A stretch of 8,662 nucleotides of DNA from an uncultured bacterium. GTDB taxonomy: Bacteria > Actinomycetota > Coriobacteriia > Coriobacteriales > Atopobiaceae. Both the position numbers and the translations under genes were made by a program. Numbering within the stretch: the first letter of the stretch is position 1; each line of letters opens with the position of its first letter. Location: positions 1 to 8,662 of the forward strand of contig CAJMPT010000058.1 of NCBI GenBank assembly GCA_905215465.1, given 5' to 3'. Below, in pieces: positions 1 to 5,581 of this stretch. The notes beneath the pieces were generated by a model. The model was not told the origin of the DNA and ran no database searches. It was given only the letters and a program-made list of their open reading frames with translations.

Positions 1-594
1 ATCGACATCGATTACATCGACGAGTCCGAGGTTCTCTCCCCCGCCGACGACGTCTACCACATCGACAAGACCCAGTTCGACGTGCCCTTTGTCTGCGGTG
101 CCCGCGACCTGGGTGAGGCGCTGCGCCGCGTTGCCGAGGGCGCCACGATGATCCGCACCAAGGGCGAGCCGGGAACCGGAGACGTGGTGCAGGCCGTGCG
201 TCACATGCGCAAGATCTGCCGCCAGATCCGCGAGGTCCAGAGCCTGCGCGAGGACGAGCTCTTTGAGGCCGCCAAGGAGCTGGCCGTACCCGTCGAGCTC
301 GTGCGCTACGTCCACCAGAACGGCAAGCTTCCCGTGGTCAACTTTGCCGCCGGTGGCGTGGCAACCCCGGCCGACGCCGCGCTCATGATGCAGCTCGGCG
401 CCGAGGGCGTCTTTGTGGGCTCCGGCATCTTCAAGAGCGGCAACCCCGCCCAGCGTGCGGCCGCCATCGTCAAGGCGGTGGCCAACTACGAGGACGCCGC
501 ACTTATCGCCAAGCTATCCGAGAACCTGGGCGAGGCCATGGTCGGAATCAATGCCGACGAGATTCAGCTCATCATGGAGGGGCGTGGTCGCTAG
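1..594 (+). CDS. pdxS: PdxS, synthase subunit of PLP synthase (5' end missing)
   Basis: This is the synthase subunit of the two-part pyridoxal 5'-phosphate (PLP) synthase. In this family it builds PLP in the cytoplasm from ribose 5-phosphate, glyceraldehyde 3-phosphate and ammonia, the ammonia coming from PdxT. The reading frame is open from base 1, so the gene begins upstream of the window. The 197 visible codons correspond to about residue 96 onward of the roughly 294-residue family. Visible motifs are DESEVLSPADD, the RTKGEPGTG loop whose Lys (codon 160-162) matches the second catalytic lysine (Lys149 in Bacillus subtilis), and the phosphate-binding stretches NFAAGGVATPADAA and GVFVGSGIF. 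The first catalytic lysine lies outside the window. The C-terminal tail (MEGRGR) is a little shorter than in Bacillus. The TAG stop shares its last base with the pdxT GTG start, so the two subunits are translationally coupled. Identification is near certain. Confidence 0.97.
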   Translation: MDIDYIDESEVLSPADDVYHIDKTQFDVPFVCGARDLGEALRRVAEGATMIRTKGEPGTGDVVQAVRHMRKICRQIREVQSLREDELFEAAKELAVPVELVRYVHQNGKLPVVNFAAGGVATPADAALMMQLGAEGVFVGSGIFKSGNPAQRAAAIVKAVANYEDAALIAKLSENLGEAMVGINADEIQLIMEGRGR

Positions 595-1166
595 TGGCCG
601 GCACAACCGCGGTCCTGGCCGTCCAGGGCGCCTTCATCGAGCACGAGCGCATGCTCTCTCGGCTAGGGCAGAGATGCGTGGAGTTCCGGCAGGCCTCCGA
701 CCTGGACCAGGCCTTTGACCGGCTCGTTCTTCCCGGCGGAGAGTCTACGGCGCAGGGCAAGCTGCTCGAGGAGCTTGGGATGCTCGAGCGGCTGCGCCAA
801 CGCATCGAGGAGGGCATGCCGGTGCTTGCCACCTGCGCGGGACTTATCCTCCTCGCCAAGCGCCTGGACGCCCACGACGACAAGGGCACGCCACGCCTGT
901 CCACGCTTGACGTCCTCGTGCAGCGCAACGCCTACGGTCGCCAGCTGGGGAGCTTCCATACGGAAGGCGAGGTCGCAGGAATCGGGCGGGTGCCCATGAC
1001 CTTCATCCGCGCACCCTACGTCATGGAGACCGGCTCCGGCGTCGAGGAGCTTGCCCAGGTTGATGGCCGCATCGTGGCGGTGAGACAGGGCGCGCAGCTA
1101 GCTCTCGCCTTCCATCCGGAGCTTGACGAGAGCACCCTCATCCACGAGGCGTTTCTCGCCCTCTAA
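594..1166 (+). CDS. pdxT: PdxT, glutaminase subunit of PLP synthase
   Basis: This 190-residue class I glutamine amidotransferase hydrolyses glutamine and passes ammonia to PdxS. The full catalytic triad is visible: Cys81 in ATCAGLILLAK, and His174 and Glu176 in FHPE near the C-terminus. Other family marks are the N-terminal strand AVLAVQGAF, LPGGEST (47-52), QRNAYGRQ (110-117) and FIRAPY (137-142). Length matches the family (about 190-200). I chose the GTG at 594 because the next possible start (Met20) would delete the first conserved strand. GGAGG at 577-581 is the likely ribosome site, somewhat far from the GTG (12-13 nt), but the TAGTG overlap with pdxS allows reinitiation. Small deviations are ATCAG where GTCAG is common, and ESTAQGKLL where EST-T is usual. 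Neither touches the triad. Confidence 0.96.
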   Translation: MAGTTAVLAVQGAFIEHERMLSRLGQRCVEFRQASDLDQAFDRLVLPGGESTAQGKLLEELGMLERLRQRIEEGMPVLATCAGLILLAKRLDAHDDKGTPRLSTLDVLVQRNAYGRQLGSFHTEGEVAGIGRVPMTFIRAPYVMETGSGVEELAQVDGRIVAVRQGAQLALAFHPELDESTLIHEAFLAL

Positions 1167-1168
1167 AC

Positions 1169-1209
1169 CAAAGGGGTGACAAAGGGACTGTCCCTTTGTC
1201 ACCCCTTTG
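1169..1209. repeat. Perfect long hairpin between convergent genes (REP-like element or bidirectional terminator)
   Basis: Bases 1169-1188 (caaaggggtgacaaagggac) pair without mismatch with 1190-1209 around base 1189. In RNA this gives about 19 bp with a CTG loop. It begins 2 nt after the pdxT stop and ends 18 nt before the stop of the convergent RGG gene, so it could end transcription from both sides. It lacks a proper T-tract on either strand: only TTT closes the stem, followed by GA on the + strand and GG on the - strand. The sequence resembles the GTGACAAAGGGAC palindromes that I recall as scattered repeats in Coriobacteriia and Clostridia genomes, so it may be a REP-type, RAYT-mobilised element. 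That link is from memory, and copy number cannot be judged here. Confidence 0.7.
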
Positions 1210-1227
1210 AACGGACTTGGCTAGACG

Positions 1228-2244
1228 CTAGTCGCGGTTGTAGCCGCCGCGGTTGCCGTAGCCACCACGGGAGCCGTAGCCGCCGCGGCCGCCACGGCTG
1301 TCACGGCCGCCGAAGCCACCGCGGCCACCACGGTCGCCATAGCCGCCACGGTTGCCGTAGCCGCCACGGTCGCCAAAGCTGCGGCCGCCACGGTCGCCGC
1401 CGCGACGGTCATCGCGGCCGCCGAAGCCACCGCGGCCACCACGGTCGCCGCCACGGCTGTCACGGTCGCCAAAGCTGCGGCCGCCACGGTCGCCGCCGCG
1501 ACGGTCATCGCGGCCGCCGAAGCCACCGCGGCCACCACGGTCGCCGCCACGGCCACCAAAGCCGCCACGACCGCCACGGTCGCCGCCACGGAAGCCGTTG
1601 CGGTCGCCACCGCGACGGTCATCGCGGCCGCCGAAGCCACCGCGGCCGTCGCGACGGTCGTTGTCCAGGCCCATCTCGGTCAGCGGGTTGATGATCTCGT
1701 CGAGCATGGCGCAGATCTCGTCGATCTTCTCGTCAGAGAGGCTGGGGACGTAGTGGTCCTTCTCCGGCTTGGCGTTGGCGGCAACCTCGACGGCGCCCTC
1801 GGCGGCGAAGACGACGACCTTGCGCTTGTCGTCCTCCTCGGACTCGATGCGGCCCACCAGGTCCTCGGCCTCGGCCTTGGCCATGAGCTCGTCAAGGGCG
1901 CGCAGGCTCATGCCCAGCAGGTCGGCCATCTCCTTCTGCTCCATCTTGGGCTTGAGCTCCAGGAGCTTGAGGGCACGAACCATGTCGCTCATGCGCTCGG
2001 CCTTGGTGTCGGCCTCCTTGGAGATGGCGTCGCGACGGTTGCGCAGAAGGCGGGCGGCACGCTGTGCCTTGTCAAAGAGGATGGCGTCGCGGTCCTGCTC
2101 CTCGGCGACGACCTCCTCGGCCTGCTCGGTCTCCTCGTCGGCAGCCTCCTCGGCCTCGGCGATCTCCTCGGTCTCCTCGACCGTCTCCTCAGCGGCCTCC
2201 AGGGCCTCGTCCATCACGTTCTCGTTCTCGGTGTACTCAGACAT
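1228..2244 (-). CDS. Acidic MarR-like winged-helix protein with RGG-repeat C-terminus
   Basis: This is a predicted nucleic-acid-binding protein of 338 residues with three parts. Residues 1-50 are very acidic (runs of Glu/Ala). Residues about 55-150 look like a MarR-type winged helix: LKLLELKPKMEQKEMADLLGM, a recognition helix SLRALDELMAKAEAEDL, then a wing with EEDDKRKVVVF. Residues about 197-338 are RGG/FGGR/GGYG repeats rich in Arg, Gly, Asp and aromatic residues. RGG tails bind RNA and favour phase separation in other families. The exact role here is unknown. I chose the ATG at 2244 over the upstream in-frame GTG at 2265 because AAGGAGA lies just before it (4-5 nt), and the GTG would sit in a small hairpin loop. 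The gene stands alone, 271 nt downstream of the aminotransferase gene and convergent with pdxT. It could be a transcription regulator, an RNA chaperone, or both. Confidence 0.9.
   Translation of the reverse strand: MSEYTENENVMDEALEAAEETVEETEEIAEAEEAADEETEQAEEVVAEEQDRDAILFDKAQRAARLLRNRRDAISKEADTKAERMSDMVRALKLLELKPKMEQKEMADLLGMSLRALDELMAKAEAEDLVGRIESEEDDKRKVVVFAAEGAVEVAANAKPEKDHYVPSLSDEKIDEICAMLDEIINPLTEMGLDNDRRDGRGGFGGRDDRRGGDRNGFRGGDRGGRGGFGGRGGDRGGRGGFGGRDDRRGGDRGGRSFGDRDSRGGDRGGRGGFGGRDDRRGGDRGGRSFGDRGGYGNRGGYGDRGGRGGFGGRDSRGGRGGYGSRGGYGNRGGYNRD
1365..1553 (-). repeat. 93-bp exact tandem duplication inside the RGG region
   Basis: Bases 1365-1457 and 1461-1553 are identical over 93 bp, with a 96-bp period (32 codons). 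Each copy encodes the block GGRGGFGGRDDRRGGDRGG followed by RSFGD. A 37-bp core of the block also occurs a third time: 1401-1437, 1497-1533 and 1611-1647. The period is a multiple of three, so gain or loss of a copy keeps the frame. Identity at synonymous positions points to recent duplication or to ongoing homogenisation. Confidence 0.9.
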
Positions 2245-2515
2245 GCGTCTCCTTCTGCGCCCCACGGGCGTTCACAGCGCGGCGCACCATGCGCCGCTTC
2301 ACAAGCTCACAAGTTTACGTTGCAGAAACAAGTCCGCAGGTAGACAAAGTGCGTGCACACAGTAACGCCGCAATCCAAACGCCCGCCACGGAGCGGGGGG
2401 CGCAATCAGACATGTAGGAAAAATGTAGCCACCCCGCCGTTACAGGTGCGTGACGCACCGGCAGACGGCAGGGCGGTCTGGGTGGACCGATGGCTGCGGG
2501 ACCCCGGGCGACCAG
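2245..2515. other. 271-bp spacer between aminotransferase and RGG genes: no gene seen
   Basis: I see no credible gene here on either strand. It probably carries the end of the aminotransferase transcript and the promoter and leader of the RGG gene. Read on the - strand, there is a 6-bp hairpin with a 3-nt loop at 2459-2445, a T5 run at 2423-2419, and a GC stem CCCGC/GCGGG at about 2397-2381 followed by GTTT that could be a weak terminator. Two further hairpins lie at 2297-2258. A TAAACT at about 2317-2312 could be a -10 element but has no convincing -35, so I do not call a promoter. Confidence 0.5.
2258..2297 (-). promoter_or_regulatory. Two consecutive hairpins in the leader of the RGG gene
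   Basis: The first hairpin (2297-2279) is a perfect 8-bp stem GCGGCGCA/TGCGCCGC around TGG. The second (2270-2258) is a perfect 5-bp stem CGCCC/GGGCG around GTG and ends about 5 nt before the AAGGAGA ribosome site. Both would form in the leader RNA and could affect translation or stability. Autoregulation by the RGG protein is possible but is only an inference. Short GC stems also arise by chance in DNA this rich in GC. Confidence 0.4.
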
Positions 2516-4012
2516 CTACTGGCGATAGTGCGCGAAGAAGTCCGCGAGGTCCTCCATGGACTCCCTGAGCACCTCCATGCGCGGCAGGTAGACAATGCGG
2601 AAGTGGTCGGGCTCGCCCCAGTTGAAGCCGCCGCCGCGGGTGATGAGGATCTTCTTCTGGTGCAGCAGGTCAAGGGCAAACTGCTCGTCGTCCGTGATGT
2701 TGAACTTCTTGACGTCCATCTTGGGGAAGATGTAGAAGGCCGCCTTGGGCTTGACGGCCGTAATGCCGTCGATGGCGTTGAGCGCCTCGTAGACGTAGTT
2801 GCGCTGCTCGTAGACGCGGCCGCCGGGACGGATGTACTCGTTGACGCTCTGGTAGCCGCCCAGGGCCGTCTGGACGATGGACTGCGCGGGCACGTTGGAG
2901 CACAGGCGCATGTTGGACAGCATGTTGACGCCGTAGATGAAGTCCCTCATGCAGCGCTGGTTGCCCGAGAGCACCATCCAGCCCACGCGGTAGCCGCAGA
3001 TCATATGGGACTTGGAGAGGCCGGAGAACGTCACGCACGGCAGGTCGGGCGCGAGGGAGGCGATAGAGATGTGCTGGTAGCCGTCCATGATCAGGCGGTC
3101 GTAGATCTCGTCGGCAAAGATCATGAGCTGGTGCTTGCGGGCGATCTCGACGATGCCCTCCAAGATCTCCTTGGAGTAGACGGCGCCCGTGGGGTTGTTG
3201 GGGTTGATGACCACGATGGCCTTGGTGCGGTTGGTGATCTTTGCCTCCATGTCGGCCAGGTCGGGGTTCCACTCGTTCTGCTCGTCGCAGACGTAGTGGA
3301 CGGCGTGGCCGCCGGCAAGGGTCACGCAGGCGGTCCAGAGCGGGTAATCCGGGCTGGGGATGAGCACCTCGTCGCCATCGTCGATGAGCGCGTGCATGGA
3401 GAGCTGGATGAGCTCCGAGACGCCGTTGCCGGTGTAGATGTGCTTCATGTCCACGTTGGGGATATTGCGCAGCTGGGCGTACTGCATGATGGCCTTGCGC
3501 GCGGCAAAGAGGCCGCGGGAGTCTGAGTAGCCCTCGCAGTCCGTGAGCTGCTGGCGCATGTCGTAGACCACCTCGTCTGGGGCCCTGAAGCCAAACGGCG
3601 CGGGGTTGCCAATGTTGAGCTTCAGGATGCGCGCGCCGTCCTCCTCCATGCGGGCGGCCTCGTCCACCACGGGGCCGCGGACGTCGTACAGGACGTTGTC
3701 GAGCTTGTTGGACTTCTTGAACTCTCGCATGGTGACGCTCCCTTGTTCCGCTGTGCTCTGGCGAGAAGTGCGCGGGGCCTGGGACTCGGCGACGCCGGCC
3801 CCCGAAAGCCATTCCGGCGAGACACCGAGAATGCCGGCGAGCAGGTCCATGACGTCCCTACGGGGCGTCACCTTGCCCGCCACGTACTGGCTGACCTGGC
3901 TCTTTCCGAGCTTTTCTCCCCGCTTGGCCGCAAGGCGCACGAGGTCGACCTGCTTGAGGCCAGCCATCTCCATGGCCGTCTTGAGCCGCTGCTGGAAGGT
4001 GCCGTGCGTCAT
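2516..4012 (-). CDS. alaA: XRE-like HTH domain fused to AlaA-type alanine aminotransferase
   Basis: This 498-residue protein has two parts. Residues 1-70 resemble an XRE/Cro helix-turn-helix (FQQRLKTAMEMAGLKQVDLV, then KSQVSQYVAGKVTPRRDVMDLLAGILG). After a Ser/Thr/Gln-rich linker (71-94), residues 95-498 form a complete class I PLP aminotransferase that I recognise as AlaA (YfbQ) type. Its length of 404 matches stand-alone AlaA (405), and it keeps KLNIGNPAPFGF, SPDYPLW, VINPNNPTGAVYS, FADEIYD (Asp301 to the PLP ring nitrogen), the Schiff-base Lys334 in FSGLSKS, and FRIVYLP with the carboxylate-binding Arg. AlaA makes alanine from pyruvate and glutamate in the cytoplasm. The start at 4012 has AGGGGG close by and AAGGAG 11 nt away. 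A second good start exists at 3730. The gene lies 162 nt downstream of the dipeptidase gene and has its own promoter/operator-like region, suggesting autoregulation. The enzyme call is firm, while the DNA-binding role is inferred. Confidence 0.93.
   Translation of the reverse strand: MTHGTFQQRLKTAMEMAGLKQVDLVRLAAKRGEKLGKSQVSQYVAGKVTPRRDVMDLLAGILGVSPEWLSGAGVAESQAPRTSRQSTAEQGSVTMREFKKSNKLDNVLYDVRGPVVDEAARMEEDGARILKLNIGNPAPFGFRAPDEVVYDMRQQLTDCEGYSDSRGLFAARKAIMQYAQLRNIPNVDMKHIYTGNGVSELIQLSMHALIDDGDEVLIPSPDYPLWTACVTLAGGHAVHYVCDEQNEWNPDLADMEAKITNRTKAIVVINPNNPTGAVYSKEILEGIVEIARKHQLMIFADEIYDRLIMDGYQHISIASLAPDLPCVTFSGLSKSHMICGYRVGWMVLSGNQRCMRDFIYGVNMLSNMRLCSNVPAQSIVQTALGGYQSVNEYIRPGGRVYEQRNYVYEALNAIDGITAVKPKAAFYIFPKMDVKKFNITDDEQFALDLLHQKKILITRGGGFNWGEPDHFRIVYLPRMEVLRESMEDLADFFAHYRQ
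3728..3744 (-). promoter_or_regulatory. Possible internal ribosome site and ATG for an HTH-less aminotransferase
   Basis: Met95 of the fusion (ATG at 3730-3728) is exactly where stand-alone AlaA proteins begin (MREFKKSNKL). It is preceded by AAGGGAG (3744-3738) at a 7-nt spacing, a reasonable ribosome site. Starting here would give a 404-residue enzyme without the DNA-binding domain. This may be a relic of the ancestral start or an active second start giving two products from one gene. The sequence alone cannot decide. Confidence 0.45.
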
Positions 4013-4045
4013 GTGCCCCCTCGCTCCTTCTCCGATTCTTCCTTG

Positions 4046-4120
4046 AGGTTCAATTTAGTGGCCGCAAGTTCAATTTGAGCGTTGAACTTGCGGCCACTAT
4101 AGCACGACAAAATTGAACTT
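4046..4120 (-). promoter_or_regulatory. Operator-like palindrome array upstream of the HTH-aminotransferase
   Basis: Bases 4056-4073 (tagtggccgcaagttcaa) are perfectly inverted at 4082-4099, giving 18-bp arms around an 8-nt centre. The 8-mer AAGTTCAA or its complement TTGAACTT occurs at 4066-4073, 4082-4089 and 4113-4120, and once with one mismatch at 4046-4053. Copies are offset by 20 bp (first to second) and 31 bp (third to fourth), close to whole helical turns. No T-tract follows on either strand, and the predicted transcription start lies inside the palindrome. A DNA operator is therefore more likely than a terminator. The probable ligand is the HTH domain encoded just downstream, or another regulator. 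Confidence 0.7.
4096..4104 (-). promoter_or_regulatory. Extended -10 promoter element for the HTH-aminotransferase gene
   Basis: Read on the - strand, TGCTATAGT (4104-4096) matches an extended -10 (TGnTATAAT) with one mismatch. The region 17 bp upstream (CCAAAA) is a poor -35, which extended -10 promoters tolerate. A start near 4089 gives a leader of about 76 nt. The -10 overlaps the outer end of the 18-bp palindrome, and another half-site covers the -35 zone, so a bound repressor would block polymerase. Confidence 0.5.
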
Positions 4121-4146
4121 TTGGGCTCAGACAGGAACTCGTCAAG

Positions 4147-4172
4147 AACGCACCGCGTCCTGCGGGCGCATT
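4147..4172 (-). terminator. Weak possible terminator after the dipeptidase gene
   Basis: Just after the dipeptidase stop, the - strand reads AATGCGCC, a 10-nt loop, then GGTGCGTT, pairing over 8 bp with two G-U pairs and followed by CTTGAC. The stem is modest and the T content after it is low, so termination here is uncertain. Read-through into the aminotransferase gene remains possible. Confidence 0.25.
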
Positions 4173-4174
4173 CC

Positions 4175-5578
4175 CTAGCCGAGAAGGGCCTCCAGGGAGC
4201 GGATGTAGATGGCCAGGGCGCGCTTGAGCTGGATCTCCCAGACGCCCTCGTTGGGGCCGTGCTCGGGACCGACCCAGCTCGGCAGGGGCTCGGAGCGGTC
4301 GAGTGGGCCAAAGCCGACCGCCCGCGGGAAGTGGTGGGCGTACGTGCCGCCGCCGATGGCAAAGGGCACAGCCTCCCTGCCCGCGAACTCCTCATAGGCG
4401 TGGCGCAGCGCCATGACCTCCTCGGAGGCCGGGTCGATGGAGAACGTCTGGCGCGTGTGGGTGACAAGCACCTCGCAGCCGTGTTCGGCGCCGGCCCTCT
4501 CCAGCCCGCGGGAGACCTCCTCTGGCGTGGTCGCGTCGGGAAGCCTGACGTCAAGCGTCAGCGAGAAACGCCCGTCCCTTGTCCAGAGCATTCCCCCGAC
4601 GCAGGTCAGAGGCCCAAAGAGCTCGTCTGCCGCCTCGATGCCAAGGCCCGAGCCATCCCAGGGGCAGACCGCCTGTACGCAGAACAAAAGGAACTCCCGC
4701 TCGCCCGCCGACAGGCAGCCAAGTCCCAGGAGGTAGTCCGCGAGAAGCCCGATGGCGTTTCTGGTGCCCGTCGGCTCGGCCGCGTGCCCCGCGATGCCAT
4801 GGGCCACCACGCGCGACGCCCCCTCGCCGGCCGGGAGCACCTCGATGTCGGCGGACGCGGGCAGCTCGCCAGCGGCAACGCGCAGCACGGCCTCGGCACG
4901 GGCGGGTACGGCGTTTCTCGCCACGCCGCCAGAGAGGGACTCGATTGCGCCGTCGGGGTCCACGGCATGGCTGACCTCGGCGTTCACGCAGCCCTTCTCG
5001 CCGCAGCAGACAGCAAACTCAGCATCGGGCGTAAAGAGGAAGGCCGGTGGCTCGTGACTGGCCAGGTAGCGGCGGACGTCCATCATGCCGGCCTCCTCGG
5101 AGGCGCCCAGCAGACAGCGGAGGCTGCGCCCGAAGACGTGGCCGGACGCCGTGCGGCGGGCCAAGAAGCCCGCGGCGTACAGGCTCGCGACGGCCGCGCC
5201 CTTGTCGTCAAGGACGCCGCGGCCCAGAAGCACGCCCTCGCGCCGGGTGACGGCATAGGGCTCGACGTCCCAGCCCTGCCCCGCGCAGACCACGTCCACG
5301 TGGGCGATGGTGGCCACCTGCTCCGGGGAGGCGCCCGGGAGGTCGCCATAGGCAAGGGCGCCCTCGCAGTCGCTCACCTCAAGGCCCTGGGCCTCGGCAA
5401 TCTCCATGGCAACGTCGAGCGCCTGGCGGCAGGCCGGCCCCCAGGGGGCACCGGGCACCGCCTGGGACTCGTCCACCACGCTCGGCACCGCCACAAGGCG
5501 CTCAAGGTCACGCAGGTAGTCCGGCCAGACCTCCTCGACGTAGGCCTCGATCTGCTCCCTCGGCGACAGCGTTCCCAT
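4175..5578 (-). CDS. pepV: PepV-like M20 family metallo-dipeptidase
   Basis: This is a cytoplasmic zinc-dependent dipeptidase of peptidase family M20, PepV/Sapep type. At 467 residues it is close to PepV (about 470). Metal and catalytic positions are all present: His93 in AHVDVV, Asp124 in GRGVLDDKG, the Glu161-Glu162 pair in GASEEAG (general base plus ligand), Asp185 in FTPDAEF, and His440 in GPEHGPNEG. The GCVNAEVSHAVD stretch fits the start of the inserted lid domain. PepV enzymes release the N-terminal residue from short peptides, including beta-Ala-His and Cys-Gly derivatives. One deviation is Cys98 where the family usually has Pro after HxDVV. The ATG at 5578 lies 3 nt after the stop of the regulator gene and has GGGGAG at a 5-nt spacing inside that gene's end, so translation is coupled. 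The family is secure, but the substrate is not visible. Deacetylases and carnosinases of the same fold are the alternatives. Confidence 0.88.
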   Translation of the reverse strand: MGTLSPREQIEAYVEEVWPDYLRDLERLVAVPSVVDESQAVPGAPWGPACRQALDVAMEIAEAQGLEVSDCEGALAYGDLPGASPEQVATIAHVDVVCAGQGWDVEPYAVTRREGVLLGRGVLDDKGAAVASLYAAGFLARRTASGHVFGRSLRCLLGASEEAGMMDVRRYLASHEPPAFLFTPDAEFAVCCGEKGCVNAEVSHAVDPDGAIESLSGGVARNAVPARAEAVLRVAAGELPASADIEVLPAGEGASRVVAHGIAGHAAEPTGTRNAIGLLADYLLGLGCLSAGEREFLLFCVQAVCPWDGSGLGIEAADELFGPLTCVGGMLWTRDGRFSLTLDVRLPDATTPEEVSRGLERAGAEHGCEVLVTHTRQTFSIDPASEEVMALRHAYEEFAGREAVPFAIGGGTYAHHFPRAVGFGPLDRSEPLPSWVGPEHGPNEGVWEIQLKRALAIYIRSLEALLG

Positions 5579-5581
5579 GGG

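Noticed and set aside
1231..1660. Regular repeats that could suggest a CRISPR array
   Set aside because: The repeats are in-frame coding units of Gly/Arg codons with a 96-bp period and no unique spacers. They are part of the RGG protein gene.
1176..1691. A 171-codon + strand frame (Arg/His/Gly-rich) and a 139-codon Ala/Val/Thr-rich - strand frame over the RGG region
   Set aside because: Both are other frames of the repetitive RGG coding DNA. The + strand frame starts inside the palindrome at 1169-1209. Neither has a ribosome site or non-repetitive content.
2242..2265. GTG at 2265 as the start of the RGG protein, adding seven residues (MGRRRRR)
   Set aside because: The ATG at 2244 has a good ribosome site (AAGGAGA). 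The GTG lies in a hairpin loop, and the Arg-rich extension would itself be encoded by the ribosome-site region.
2312..2350. Promoter of the RGG gene (TAAACT as -10)
   Set aside because: No -35 element of acceptable quality lies at 16-18 bp, and there is no extended -10. The true promoter cannot be placed by eye.
2450..3526. A 358-codon + strand frame opposite the aminotransferase gene
   Set aside because: It is antisense to a gene with full AlaA motifs, and its own translation is Val/Asp/Gly/His-biased without a known domain.
4056..4099. The 18-bp palindrome as a Rho-independent terminator for the dipeptidase gene
   Set aside because: No T-tract follows on either strand and the extended -10 element overlaps it. 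An operator explains the position and the extra half-sites better.
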